Positions 1-13,112 of a stretch of DNA of 64,000 nucleotides are shown one piece after another. Every line of letters starts with the position of its first letter. The first letter of the stretch is position 1. The stretch is from Polytrichum commune (Eukaryota; Streptophyta; Polytrichopsida; Polytrichales; Polytrichaceae). Location of the stretch: the NCBI GenBank assembly GCA_950295325.1, contig OX485808.1, positions 16,884,527 through 16,948,526 of the forward strand, written 5' to 3'. The notes under the pieces are model-generated. The model did no database searches, was not told where the DNA came from, and was given only the letters and a program-made list of their open reading frames with translations. The position numbers and the translations under genes were made by a program.

Positions 1-1934
1 CCAAGTTGGAAAAACCTCCTTCCATGTTAGGTTTGTACCAACCTTCGCCGACCAAGTGCTTGGAAGATTTGGCCAATCAAGAATCCATTTTGCTACCCTT
101 AACTCAACGATTTATGTCATCAATGCAAAATCGCATGGCACATGGTTGTGGGAGTGGTATTCTTTTTTCATGCTTGTGTAAGTGGGCACATGCGTGCCAT
201 GTAACACTTCCCAAGCTTGGGTTTGCATGGATTGTCATGTATTGGCTTGCGATACTTAACATTCTTTTTTGGAGGGATAAGGCATGAATAAATAAATAAA
301 ATTATATGCACACACCCAATCTCCTTGGCAATGATGAACTCCTCGATGTGAGCCCTAGTGGACCTTGTCTTTCAGCTGGATATGAAATAGTTTACCTTGT
401 CCGGATGATGAGAATTGTATTCGAACCCAAGCGGCATACCAAGGTTCCTCTTTGTCAATCCAAACAATTGAGACCTCTCTAGTGCACAATTGTGTATGAA
501 TTCATAGCCTCTGCCAACAAATTGGGATCTTCGGTGTGTGCTGCAGCCTTCAATTTCAAAAACGCTTGGTCAAGTGTTTTATTGATGGAACCACCTTTCA
601 ACCAAGATCGGTAATTGGTAACTACATGAATGCTCGAATCATGTCATCAACGGTGGCCTTGTATCAAGAAACTCTTCTTCTTCTTCTTTTTTGGGGGGGG
701 AGGGGTGTATCCTCCTAGTCCAATGTTTAGGTTTATCTGGAACCCAAAAAGTCCAATTTTCTTTATTGCAAGCTTTTTGGTGAACAACATAGAGAGGAAG
801 ATCAAAGAAAAAAAAACCAAACAAGAGTCTCTTGTATGCAAGAAAATTATTTTGAAATTTTCTAACCTCCCTGGTCCAATGTACTAGGACTTTTTAATGG
901 GAAAAAAACTCTTGTTTATAGATAGATAGATAGATGGGATTGTTGAAGCAATCACGGAGACGCGTCGTGCGGTCACATAACCTGTGAAATGTGGATTTCT
1001 CATTGCACACATGAAATGGAGCAAGGTATCAACTTTGTGTTAGAATCATACAACTGGACCAACGAAATGAATCAAACAACTTGGCCAACGCTTCTACATA
1101 CATGTACGTGGTCGGTTCAACAATCCCATGTAGATACACGAGATTCATAATCATAGGAAAACACACATGAGTATCATTTAGTCGCCAGCAACGTCTCCTC
1201 CAAACCAATGATGCCTCTTTTCCAAGGGTCGCGAAATCGAATGATTTTTGTGGGCTTTGAATCCCATGATCATCATGTAATTGCCATTATCCCTTCGATC
1301 GGGCGTACATTGGGTGTGTGTCAGCGGCACAATGTGCACTCAATTATGTCCCCCGAGGGCTCAAAACGATTGCCAATATCATAAGCACTTTGCATGATTA
1401 TGGGTGTCCTTGGGATGACAAGCCCGTCCTTGCACACTTCCGGCACGGGCATTCTCACTCATGAAGTTCAAAAATAACAAACCCCACGGCCATTAGGTAC
1501 CTCGTTAGCATTAAGTATGTACCCTATGTGGCTCCAACGGGAGCCGGCGAGGCATGTGGGTGGGTGTTAGTTTGGTTCGTTTAATTGTTCGTGTTCTCCA
1601 ACTTCTATCAATTAGTTAGGTTTACATAACGAAACTCGTGTTGCATTCGCACATCTATGACGAAGCATCGGCGAGAATCGGACCTCCCTCGATTCAGATA
1701 TGATTATCGGAAGTGCATGTTTGTTGATTCCTCGACTGAATGTACTGGTCCTCCCAACCGCGTTCATTGTTGAGTGTGCAGTTTCTTTCTACTAGAATAT
1801 GAAGACGTAGTCCCGATCCCTTTTTTTTCTTCCCTAAATGTATGGTATTTATTCTTTGATTCCTCACCGAACCACACACGAATCAAATGTAGGTGTTCAA
1901 TTAAGAAAAGTGACCGACAAGCACCTACATTCAA
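1..1934. other. Gene-free AT-rich stretch
   Basis: Only short chance reading frames are present, none with a recognisable domain or splice structure. It contains a CTT-run followed by a G-run near 668-702 and a short GATA run near 919-934. I see no RNA gene and no complete mobile element here. Confidence 0.6.
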
Positions 1935-2165
1935 GGATCGGGGAGAACCGGCAGTTGGGTACAGATGAACCGGTTGAGTTTGAGAAATAACCAGTTGAAG
2001 TTCAAGACTGCAGGAAAATCACCGATCATTCTAGAGAAATTTATAGAATATACCCCAATTTAATAAAGGAAAACCAGAGGATGTCAACATGTAACCGGTT
2101 GGACTTGCAAACACTAGGATCTCAACCGATTATGCCCAAAAATCTCCCCGATCACTGCCTACATT
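1935..2165 (+). repeat. ACCGGTT-rich dispersed repeat, copy 1
   Basis: This segment matches, in order, the units at 5,560-6,820 and 7,395-7,800: a GGGGAGAACCGGC start, two CCGGTTGA-type blocks, a block reading like 'ATAAAGGAAAACCAGA', then TAACCGGTTGGACTTG and a CCGATTATGCCCAAAA end. No coding potential is seen. Decayed copies in the opposite orientation lie near 32,515-32,690 and 41,680-41,880. Confidence 0.75.
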
Positions 2166-2708
2166 CCTTACCTTAAATCCTATAAAGTTTGGTTGGAGAA
2201 TATCTTTGTAATGACCCAACACTTGGCGCTCCATGTAATCAGGAAACTTCTGAGGTGGAAATCACAATGCTTTATTTTATTTTATGGGATTGCAAGCTTG
2301 CTTGATTTCACTGTACGTATGACTTGCAATTGACCAGCCAACCCAATGCATGTAGACTTAGGGCCACTTCGCATGAGGCCCGTGACCATTGCATTCTAAG
2401 AACTCTCATTGGTCGAAAAGGTCGAGACCATCCAAATTCACTTCACACTTGAAGGTGAAAGCCTAAGGGCCTAAGAAATTATTATGGATGGAAAATCTAC
2501 ATGGATTCCTACATGGTAAATTATGGATAATGTTTCGTTGTTTATCGGATTTTGCGTCAGGTTCATCTCCAAGAGGAAGGTGTGACGCAAATTCTGGCAT
2601 ACCATGTCAATTAAACAATTGGTATCGCCTTTGGATGAGAGTCAAGGGCTCTCAAGATTACATGGTCACGGCCCTTGGCTAATGTGTGAAGTGACGCTTA
2701 TTTAGTCA
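2166..2708. other. Gene-free stretch
   Basis: No coding frame, RNA gene or clear repeat can be supported here. Confidence 0.5.
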
Positions 2709-2999
2709 CGTTTAACATGACTAGAGCTAGACACCCGCCTCTTTACATTGGGACCCCACCACTATTACCGAGGTAAAGGGGGTGTAGTAAAAACATGACT
2801 CTCATAGGTATGTGGTTTATTCAGTACAAGCGGGTCCCTCTATGGTTTAATTTGACACCTTTGATGCTAATTTTGGAATCAAAATTTTCCAAAACAAAAA
2901 TATATATGCTATAATAAAATTACATGTGTTTTCACCTAAGGTAATAGTGGTCGGGACCCGACTCGAAGAGGTGGGTGCCTAGCCCTAGCCGTTGAACAT
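2709..2999. mobile_element. Fold-back MITE (CTAGAGCTAGACACCC ends)
   Basis: The arms near 2,709-2,775 and 2,936-2,999 are imperfect inverted complements. They share GTTYAAC, CTAGRGCTAGRCACCC and ACCACTATTACC blocks in mirrored order. The interior is short, AT-rich and non-coding, so a small non-autonomous fold-back element is the best reading. I could not settle a target-site duplication. Confidence 0.65.
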
Positions 3000-4490
3000 G
3001 GGTCTAGCTCCCAAAAAGTCCTACATCCTTCCAAAAAAAAATCTTTAAAAAAAATCTTCCAAGTAGAAAACTTACTAATGGGAGTTTCAACCAACTTTTG
3101 AAATTAGGTTTTGAAAACATATTCATGAATGGACTCTTAATAGCAAAGTCTTGCAAAGGGGCATGAAAGTCTGTATTGGCGCATTCTTAGATGACTTTAT
3201 GGACAACTTCGTTTGTGTCCGAATTTCCAATTGAACCATTTTTGATCCATTGATAATAGTAGGTCAAGACGAGTCCCTAAGATAAACATCAAACACACAT
3301 TTGAGGAAATCAATGTTATTGCCATACAATATGCTATGTCCATAATCCTACACAAAAGAAGAATAGAAAATAATGAGCCACTGTCAACAGACACACAACC
3401 ATCATAAAAACCCCAAATACGCCAACTAGTGAATTAATAATTAGGATGAAAAGAAGAATAAATGCCCACTTAAGTTAAGGAAATATACCCAATAGCTAAG
3501 TGTCCATAGGCACCTGGCCAGTTTGGTTACTATAGTGCCCACCCCGAGAGGGGTTAGTAGTCTTGCACCATTGGTATTATGCTCTGAGGGTATAATACCA
3601 AGGGTGGGTCGAACGGGCATTCCAATCACGCTGATCACATGGTCAACGTTTCTTCTCTAGGTCAAGACGATTCCATTAAATGCTCCTAAAGACCCACAAT
3701 GCCACATAGGTATGGACTTTGGAGGTTTTCCTCGGTCATGTCCTAAACCTACAAGTTATTAAATTATAAGTAGCATTTGGTTGATGCGGCCAAGGCAAAT
3801 TGGGTTTGTATGAATTTGAGTAAAGAAGCCCAAATAATATAAGGAATACCATTAACTCAATCTTTGCGAATTGTACATTGTTGCTTGAACACATGCTGTC
3901 CCGACTTGTTGCACCCATACATATGAATCATGAATCACTTTCACTTGCACCCCACATGATGGTCCAAGCAAACCCATGCCTACCACCTCGTCATTTATAT
4001 CACTATTTTATTCTTGGAAATTAATCCTTCGTCGACCTACACAAGATATCTATACAATTCAAACAATGATTTTTTGTCGAATAGAATTCAAAATACACGC
4101 TCCACATAACAATAATAAGATCTTCAAGTGCGCTAGGCATGAGGCTATCATTGATGTAACAATCATGATGACATTGTCAAGTTGGAGAATACAACATGAT
4201 GTTTGGATACACATCTACAAAACACCTTATAATTCTTCCATAAATTATAATCCCTAAGTGTCTAAGAGGCCCAAAGTGGCATTTAGAAAACTTAAGTCAT
4301 TCGTGATGGACACTTCTTAAATTGGTTGAATACCACAATGTATATCGAGGTTTCAAGTTCAAATACATGACTTTTAAGTGCAAACATGTACTTAGTATAT
4401 TGATCACATGTGTCACGTAAGACTACATTTGTACTTTCTCCTTGACATAAGATAGCATTCCAAACAATGGATTAAACCAATTAATAATGA
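3000..4490. other. Gene-free AT-rich stretch
   Basis: No supported gene; the short frames have no domain and no consistent splice context. Nothing structural beyond base composition was recognised. Confidence 0.5.
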
Positions 4491-4675
4491 TTATATATAT
4501 ATAGATAGATAGATATAGATATATATATATATCTCTCTCTATTATATATAGATATATATATCTCTCTATTATATATAGATATATATATCTCTCTATTATA
4601 TATAGATATATATATCTATATATCTATTATACATAGATATATATATCTATATATCTATATATCTATATATATGCA
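4491..4675. repeat. TATAGATA/TATC microsatellite cluster
   Basis: Interrupted AT, GATA, TATC and CTCTCTATTATATATAGATA units run almost continuously for about 180 bases. Within it a unit of about 33 bases is repeated roughly three times. Confidence 0.9.
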
Positions 4676-5559
4676 AAATTTAAAGACTTGGTGAAGACTT
4701 GTGGAAACGGTGTTTATAGGTCGTACAATGGGCTTCTTATACATTAATGGATAAAGCCCAAAATGTTGAGAAAACATAGTGTCAATATTCAACAAAATGT
4801 TTGACATTTGAGGCCGTTTTACACACATACCAAGAGCCCTGACCATTAAAAGCTCATGCCCTTTGAAAATCATTTAAAGATAGTATTGCGGGAAGTATAA
4901 ATTTTGATTTTGCAATTGATGGGCCCTAGAGCTTGGTGTAAAGTGGAAGTGGACCATGTTGAAGGACCGCAACATATATTTAAGTTCGGGTCCTCCACAT
5001 GGCAATATAAAATTTCTCGAAGACAATGACATTTTAATCGATTGCCACGTACCCTAACTCTTTCATTAGATCCACCTCTTTTTGATAGACCTCCCACAAT
5101 ATCCAGCAAACCTTGACTTGCCGCTATACAAAACACCACGTAAATTTTCCATCCATTCGAATTCCTCGAATCCCTTAGGCCGAGGGTAAAGTAAACTTGG
5201 ACCTTCTCCAAGTTCTAGACGAATCACATAATTCTTATATCACGGGTCAAGGGCCCTCAAGCTAGGGTATAAAGCGGCCCTTGAAACCAAGTCGAAAGTG
5301 ACTCACACGTCGAGTTTCGAAATAATGCGATGTTTAACCAACCCTTTCAATAAGAGTATTTGGTAGGGGTTCGGTAGAGGTTGGGAGGTGTGAACATTTA
5401 TGGTAAGGGATGGGCACGGTAACGTAGAGGAATAGAATAGAATATAGGGGGAAAGAATAAATACTTTGGATTGCTTGTAAACACAAGGGCCCTCGGGCCC
5501 CGGGCCCCGAGGATCGGCACTTTCGAAGGTCCATCGGATCGAGAGAGTGGGAGATGCAC
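4676..5559. other. Gene-free stretch
   Basis: Reading frames on the minus strand reach 113 codons, but their composition is unlike a protein and no homology is recognised. A run of G/C-rich palindromic bases occurs near 5,486-5,515. Confidence 0.5.
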
Positions 5560-6820
5560 TTTTGAGTGGCTCCCTCGAAGTGAAGCAATGAAAGGGGGAG
5601 GGGGAGGGGGGGGGGAGCCAACCGCCATGGGATAGTTATAGTTGAACCGGTTTAAAGTTTGAAAATTAACCGGTTGAACTTCAAGATCTCGGGAAAAATA
5701 AGCGGTGTTTTTAAAGAGGAATCTATGGAATGTACCTCGTTTTAATAAAGAGAGACCAAAAGAAGGTAACAAAATGTGACCGGTTGGAGTTGGAAATGTT
5801 AGGATTTTGACCGATCGTGCCCAAAACTATGGACGGGGAGAACCAACCGCTAGTTCGAGATGAACCGGTTGGGTTTGGAAAGCAACCGGTTGAACTTCAA
5901 GATCTTGGGAAAAATAAAGCGGTGTTTTTAGAGGAATATATGGAATATACCTCACTTTAATAAAGAGAAACCAAAAGGAGATCACAAAATGGAACCGGTT
6001 GGAGTTGGAAACACTAGGGTTTTGACCGATTATGTCCAAATACAATGAACGGGGAGGACCAACCGCTAGTTGCAGATGAACCGGTTGAAGTTCAAGACCT
6101 CTAGAAAAATAAAGCGGTGTTTTTAGAGGAATCTATGGATATACCGTAGCTCTCTAGCGGCTCCGGCACTTGTTTGCCTAATAATTGATCAAAGTGCGAA
6201 AGTAATTTAGTCAACCCATAAAATAATATTCTAAGATTCAGTTGACTCATAAAGTAATTTTAAATAATTTAGACATTTATCCAAGTCATTTTTATAATTC
6301 ATGGATGGTTTTCCTAACTTCATCCATGGCGGCTACGATGAATATCACTTGCATTATTGTGATTTTAGGCACTCTTTGAATGTTATTTCTTTTTCGGGGG
6401 GGGGGGACACTCAACAAAATGAATTTCCCATAAATTTAGGCACCTTTAGAATTAATTATTTTCTGCCCAAGTTGCTAGAGAACTACGGTACCTCAAATGG
6501 ATAAAGAGAAACCAAAAGATCACAAAATGTAACCGGGTGGACTTGGAAACATTAGGATCTCCACCGATTATGCCCAAAACAATGGACGGGGAGAACCAAC
6601 TGTTAGTTAGAGATGAATTGGTTGAGTTTGAAAAAACAACCGGTTGAAGTTCAAGACTTCAAAAACATTACTGACCGTTATAAAGGAATCTATGGAATGC
6701 ACCTCAAATCAACAAAGAAAAACCAGAAGATCACAACATGTAACCAGTTGGACTTGGAGACACTAGGATTTTGACCGATCATGCCCAAAAACAATGAACG
6801 GTGAGAATCACCCATTAAAT
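5560..6820 (+). repeat. Tandem array of the ACCGGTT-rich repeat
   Basis: About four to five head-to-tail units of roughly 230 bases. Each has GGACGGGGAGAACCAACCG, AACCGGTTGA twice, an 'AAAGCGGTGTTTTTAGAGG' block, AATAAAGAGAAACCAAAAG, and ACCGGTTGGA-type then GACCGATYRTGCCCAAA blocks. The array is split by a 349-bp inverted-repeat element at 6,142-6,490. Units differ by point changes and small deletions, so the array is old. Confidence 0.8.
6142..6490. mobile_element. TACCGTAG-end MITE inside the ACCGGTT array
   Basis: The left end reads TACCGTAGCTCTCTAGC and the right end is its imperfect complement (GCTAGAGAACTACGGTA). The repeat-array sequence resumes on the far side at AATGGATAAAGAGAAACC, showing insertion into an existing unit. 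It shares ends with the 947-bp element at 11,165-12,111. The interior is non-coding. Confidence 0.75.
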
Positions 6821-6835
6821 TGTTTTCTTTAATTA

Positions 6836-7380
6836 ACTATGGGTAACCGTTTGGAGATAAGGGTTGCTATAACATTTTACCAACATTATCGCTTTTTACC
6901 AATTAAGTCATATCATATTCTTGGGTGTGCATACTAACTACACTAGTTAGTGCCACCAACTCTAATTGTCTTGCTCAATACTAATTGGAAATTGTGGTGT
7001 AGTGTCACCAACACTAACATTATTTGTCATTCCTTGTGACTTCTTTGGATGATTGTAGGTTTACAATGCTGCAATTGTTGTCACTCACCAAGTGGTTTTT
7101 CATCCACATTTCAGTCATCCATGAAAAGATTTCATCACAAGTTGCTGACAAAAGAAGCTAGGGTTTTGGCCAATGGATGAACCTGTCCATCATCGTGACA
7201 TTATTTGTTCACTTATTCAGAAGAAGAGTCATCTGAAAAGTTACCATAATGACATAAAATACCATATGACACTAAACATCATATTTACTGCAGTTATGTT
7301 ATTTGGGTACAAAATGATACTCTCAATAAAATCGTTATAACAATGCGTAACTCCAAATGGTAACCCCACACAAATAAGAC
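6836..7380. mobile_element. GTGTGGGTTACC-family MITE (probably with an internal insertion)
   Basis: The left end (GGGTAACCGTTTGGAGATA) is complementary to the right end near 7,340-7,375 (TAACTCCAAATGGTAACCCC). Next to the left end the interior resembles the 29,656-29,864 element. The middle holds extra inverted CACTAGTTAGTG-type sequence, suggesting a nested insertion. Confidence 0.55.
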
Positions 7381-7394
7381 AAAACAATGTAGTT

Positions 7395-7800
7395 ACAAAT
7401 GAACCGGTTGAGTTTGAAAAAATACCAATTAAAGAACATACTTAAAAAAAATTACCAATCATTTTAGAAGAATACATGGAATACACCCTCAATTTATAAT
7501 GAAAAACTGAAAGATGTCAAAATGGAACTACACAAAATATGATATTAAGTGTGACTTACTGTTCGGAGTTACATGTTCCTATATATTTTTACTAATAATG
7601 TACTCTTTTACCAAGTAAAGATGTTAATGTTCTATAGTGTCGAAACAACCAATTTGACCATGGTTGGTAAAAAATGAGATGCACATTACGCATTTATAAC
7701 ATTGCGTAATTCCAAGTAGTAAGTCACACTAAATATCATATTTTGTGTAGTTGGACTTGGAAATACTAGGAATTTGACCATTGATGCCCCAAAATCCCCT
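7395..7800 (+). repeat. ACCGGTT-rich repeat copy split by a MITE
   Basis: Sequence blocks of the 230-bp repeat occur at 7,398-7,527 and continue at 7,752-7,800 (TTGGACTTGGAAATACTAG), with a 224-bp inverted-repeat element between them. Confidence 0.7.
7528..7751. mobile_element. ACTACACWAAATAT-end MITE
   Basis: Terminal inverted repeats of about 40 bases: the left end starts ACTACACAAAATATGATATT and the right end is its near-exact complement. The interior is AT-rich and non-coding. Relatives with the same ends lie at 18,773-18,995, 33,162-33,389 and, more distantly, 31,909-32,302. Confidence 0.85.
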
Positions 7801-10800
7801 TGGACACGCCTCCTTAGAACACCAAATATCGCCATTAAACATATTGGTATGTGGGCCTAAAACAACTACTTTACCTAATTAGTAGCCCACTTCTCCTTGG
7901 TCTACGAGCATGTGATTCAACATGTAATTGCTATACGGTGAGGCTGCAGTCACTTTTCCACAACTTTATGGAGCTCAAATGTTGAATATGTTAGTCATTA
8001 TTGAAGTAAAGATTTGCTTTCTTCTTGAATCATCATATATGTAGGTCTTCGGATCTATGTTGACTACCGTAGGTTGATAGCAAGTTGGGCAAATTTTGTT
8101 AAAAAAATTACTTCACTTCAAGAAGAGGGTTTAGGCAGTCCGTAAAAACGTTCATGGAAACTTAGGCAACTATGTATATGTATGTTTATTCATTTAAGCA
8201 CATAGGATATCTTACATACAAATCCATGTATTGTAACTTATTTTTCATGCATTTATGACAATTAAGTACATGATGTTAGCCTTGATGGTTTAGAGTAAGC
8301 CGTCTTAGTGCACTAATTAGGGTTGTGAACGATGCTTAAGTCGTTTTGTGCTCATCATACTAGTCGCATCCTTCAACTTGCAAATGCATGCCCATGTGCT
8401 TGGTACTCGAAATTGGGGAGGGGGGTGGGGGGCATTCTCTTTTAGAATGGCCGCCTCTTATTAAATTCCTCTACATATAAAATAAATAGATATGACCAAT
8501 ATGAATCATTGCTCACACAAATCATAGACTACATAATATTCACATGTATGAATATAATAATTCTGATTTTTTTTGGGTAGTACATTGAAATTTCCACAAT
8601 AGTTCAAAAGTTGTATCCTCATTAAATATCCTTTTGTTAGCTCTGCCAAAATCAATCACCAACTCACGGAATTTGAATGGCTTAATCAACCACCATAAAA
8701 TCTCGGTGAACCACCTCACAAACAATCGCAACTAGGTTGTTGGTGCCTATAAAAGGCCAAATCAACAGAGTGCATCACAACATCAACATGATGCCACATC
8801 TCAAGGTGTAGGTGTGTCTTCACCTGCAGGACATAAGCTTGTTGATCAGTTGATGCCACATTACTATTCTACATTAAGAAAACCATCTATTGTCTACCCC
8901 ATACAAGGATGTGCAAATAGACGTGAAGCAACCTTCCCGTGGCCTCTGGCATCACAACAAGTGACAACGGAGATGACATGATGACTTGTAACGTGGAATT
9001 AAAAACTACCACAATGTTGACTCTAGTCATTTTATTCTATTTATCTTCTTGGTCAACTGCTAAGAATTGATGGCTTCAAGAAAAGTGTATATGAGAATTT
9101 AAAAACTCAAAACCATTTACATCTTGTTAGGTGCAAGATCCAACAGTCCATAATTGTTTTTGAAGATTTTGGTTCTTTCCTTGAAGCCAATTTCTCAAAT
9201 TTCTCAAATTTAAAAATCAATCATTGTATGACCTCTGAAAAGGATGTTAGATTTCAAATCTTTTGCATAAGCTATGAACATATTTCAACAATCTTTTTTG
9301 GGACATTTAGAAAGACCAATCAATACACATAAAGAACACAATGTGTAAGCAACATACTTTTGGAGGTGAATTATGCAAAGAAAATGATTTCCTTTGGTTT
9401 TGTGTCCAAAGAAGAAAGGGTTGAATATCAAGCAAAAATTTCCTTCAAAAAGGAATATTTTTTATTTGAATATTTTATGCATGAGTTATGCACAAATTTA
9501 TGGAAGAGCACTACTAGGGCTTCATCTCAAATCTACAAATCCTACATGCATTGTGAACGCTACTCCACTGGGGTCCACACTTGTTTGAAGGGCAAGGCTT
9601 CCACCCAAAGTTACAAACTGATTTATGATTTGCGATGTCAATACATATTGATTGGTTGTTGATGGACAAGCCGAATACATAAAATGAAAATTGAGACAAG
9701 AAGTAAAATGATATGACATAACGATTGTTTATTTACTTTTTTAAGTATTTGGTAACAAGTTGTTAAAAAACCATTTATGATGGTCACCCTTATTTTTCAT
9801 TGAGAAAACATGTTAAGGTTGTCTCAGTACATCACCGAACATTATCCATTTCAAGAGATGTAGGACCCCATATCACTTTCTCGTTTATTATTTGACATGG
9901 TCAGGTTTCATTTCGACGACTTTCCATGGGATCGCCACTCATTGTACAACCAATGAGAGAATCTAGAAAACAATCATCACGGCCCTTGATCACCAGTGTA
10001 AACATGCCCTAAGAACAAACAAATCCATATATTTCTTATAGAAATGTTTTACATTATTGTGCAATGAATACGTGACCTATGAAACTCACGTGCTACTACT
10101 AGGCATGACAATAAAATATCAACCTTACTACTTATTGTACACTATCGACACTAAAACCGTGCAATTCGAAAAGAACATCATGTACAAATCACAAATGTTA
10201 TAAGGGTTTTGCCAACGACGGACACTTTATCTTGTGAAGAACAACATCTCATGTGTGAAAATTGTGAATATTGAACACCATCTATGCCTTGATTCTTTGA
10301 AATTTCACAAGCCATGATTGCACAATACCTCATGTACAACCTTGCATCATGAGGTTCTTTCTATACACAATGGACGTCTTGTGAAACTTGTGTAATTCAC
10401 ATGAAACCCACTTAGGTACACGGTCGAGTGTGACTTACAAAGTATGGACTCATAATTACCTATCCCACAAAGGCTTAAGGTAGCCGTGTGTTAATCACAT
10501 GCTTTTCTCTCTACACTCACTTCGTACATGATACAAATCTCACAATTAGTGCAAGATAATTAGCAAATCTAAATCATGTCTATAGTCATTTTTCTCATAA
10601 TCTTCGGAGCTCATGTAAGTATGTTTTCCATTATCACGTGAAGTTAGTGGTACTTATCACGTAGGTCCCCCCAATCATGTTGACTTTTGATTTTAGAATG
10701 GTCAGCGAATGGTTAACATAGTTTTAGGATGCATTTCAACATTTTTTTTACGTTCGTTCTTATATTCATATCTAACCACATACAATTCAAATTTAGGTAT

Positions 10801-11164
10801 CCTGATTGTTGTGTTGGATTTAGGCATGTCTATCTTAACTTCTAGAAAAAAAATACATTATAAGATGAGATGGCAGCTCATGGTGGCAAGCTCTCTCAAC
10901 AAGACAATTTATCAATCTCTCATTATGTTCTCATTCTCTACTTTTACTTGTGGGTATGATATCAAACGATATTTCTTGACAATGTGAATTAGGAGACAAG
11001 ACATGCTTGGTGTTTACGGAAGGTTCTTCAAAGTATTTACAAGCTCAAGTGTGTTGTGTGTGTGAAAAAATGCCAAGGTTTGAAGGTCATATCACTTTGA
11101 GCATTTGGAGGTGTTTCATGGGCAACACCTGTATTGGCACACGATTGCTTGCATAATACCTAAC
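7801..11164. other. Gene-free AT-rich stretch
   Basis: No gene can be supported. A lone left end of the TACCGTAG family appears near 8,064-8,095 without a matching right end. The segment near 9,475-9,570 resembles the interior of the 11,165-12,111 element. A G-run lies at 8,416-8,432. The remainder shows no recognised structure. Confidence 0.5.
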
Positions 11165-12111
11165 TACCGTAGTTTAATAGCAGGTTCGGCACAAAATAAT
11201 TCTAAAAATAAATTACTAAAATTTTGGAATATTATTGGCATTTTTTGCCGAATATAAAATTAATTATTTTTCAAAATTGCCTAAAAGTAAGAAATTTTTA
11301 CTTCTCACTAGAGTTTTACTTATAATGGAAGCATATGTGAATTTTGAAGGAGAGAAGGTGCTCCTTTTGTAATCAAGCTCACGTACATTAGTCCACAAAG
11401 AATATGGGTTAAGAAGTAGCAAGACTCTAGGCGAGGCTTTTCAAATGTGTTGTACACAAATTTTTGGAGTCCAATTGAGCATAGAAGATGAAGTTTTATA
11501 GAATTTTGTCCAACTAACAAAAGTTGAGAAATCAATCCTTCTTCCACCTCCAACAAATTTTGTGTCAAAATAAGTCTTTATGCAAAAGATATGGACAAAA
11601 CATTGCAGCCGTGTAAAGATCAAAAAATTAAAATGCGTTCATAACAGTTTTTTGGAGCTCATTTGTGCATAGAAGATCAACTTTTTTGGAATTTTGTTGG
11701 TCTAAGAAAAGTTTAGAAATCAAGTAATATTTCACCTCCAACAAATTTTATGTCATTTGAAGACTCTATGCAAAAGTTATGCGTGTTATAAAAATGATGT
11801 CTAACTAGGGGCTTCACCTCAAAGTTTACATATCCCATATGCATTGTTGAACACAACTCCACTCTACTTGCATAAAGCACATAGCATTCTCAACTCTTCA
11901 CTCACATCTTACTTGTCATTCAATGCAAGAGAGATGTACAAGATTTAAGTTGAAATAGAAAATTAAAAATGAATGTAAGCCGAATTTTTAAAAATTAAAA
12001 GAGAAAATTGCCGAAAATATGAATATACTATTTTTAGGTGCCGAACCTACTTTTTGAACTTTAATTAAATATTAGGCAGCAAGTTGCCTAACCTGCTAGT
12101 AAACTACGGTA
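11165..12111. mobile_element. TACCGTAG-end element, 947 bp, with internal duplication
   Basis: The left end TACCGTAGTTTAATAGCAGG and the right end CCTGCTAGTAAACTACGGTA are inverted complements with few mismatches. The interior has two tandem copies of a segment of about 185 bases (near 11,458-11,645 and 11,649-11,790), both containing CACCTCCAACAAATTTTRTGTCA. No transposase reading frame is visible, so it is non-autonomous. Confidence 0.8.
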
Positions 12112-12860
12112 CTACATAACCCTTAAAGGTCAAGAAGAAGTTCCATTTGCCCAAGCAACCACATGTGCCCTGACCATAGCAACGTATATGTTTACGAGAT
12201 TAACTTTCGATTTGGGAAATGTGGACATTTAAAATTTTGTGTGAACAATCCTAATTTTATAAAGAAGTTGTCTACATGATCAAATCCATCATTAAAGGTA
12301 CAAGTTTTTTTTAATAAGTTGTTGAATTGAGATAAACTTTTACGACAAATTTTGGGAGATTTCACTTGGTCCTTAAGGGGGACAAGGCCCCTTTCAATTC
12401 TAAATACAACCCCCCCCCCCCCAACCCCTATTATTCACCACTGGCCACAAACTTTGTGTTACCCAAGCCCCCTCCCCAAATACACACAAAAAACATGTGA
12501 CATATTTCTTGGACAAAGATTGAGTATCGGTATCATGCATTCACCTACATGCTAGCAAAAAAATATTATTCCCTCAAGTTTTTGCCACGTTTCGATCCTA
12601 AATTGGTTAGCACGCTCTTGAATCCCATGTGGAAACTACGATCCGGCACCAATCAAGATCAAATAGAATGCCCTCTTTGGTATATTGGTCCAACAATGGC
12701 ATCCAAGAACCGGTTTATAGCACGGCGAAGAAGCGCATAGATCAATCAATAATTTTAGCCCAAAACAAGATTATTTGAGACTACGGTGGTATGGGGGACA
12801 AGCTGGAAAAAACGGTACAAAAATGCCTCAAGTTAAAGTTCTCCTGGGACCAAGTTTCTC
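12112..12860. other. Gene-free stretch
   Basis: Contains a C-run at 12,410-12,422 and no supportable gene. Short plus-strand frames near 12,352-12,740 have no recognisable domain. Confidence 0.5.
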
Positions 12861-12867
12861 GTCTAAG

Positions 12868-13112
12868 GGTCTAAAGTTGCCCAAGAAACTCGACCTCCAG
12901 AGAACTCCCCCTTCCCCAATCAAAAAAGTGTTGCCATATTAGCAGCCGTGTTATTTTTTTTGGCATTCACGCTTGGAGTCCTTCACCCAATAAGTTTTGA
13001 CCGTATTGTAAACCATGAACCTGTGAAAAACCCATTTCATAGCCAATCATATTGCTCCATTCCCCTAAACCTCTTGACCGGTGCACTTTTCCACTACAAT
13101 CCAAACCGGCCC
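12868..13112. mobile_element. Truncated copy of the GGGCCGGTTTACAC MITE
   Basis: The right end reads CCACTACAATCCAAACCGGCCC followed by TAA, matching the right end of the intact element at 13,684-14,056. Blocks such as CAAGAAACTC, AAAAAGTGTYGCCAT and CTTCACC follow in the same order. No left terminal repeat is seen, so this is a 5'-truncated, diverged copy. Confidence 0.6.

Noticed and set aside
4491-4675. Regularly spaced repeats that could suggest a CRISPR-like array
   Set aside because: It is a compound AT/GATA microsatellite with no unique spacers.
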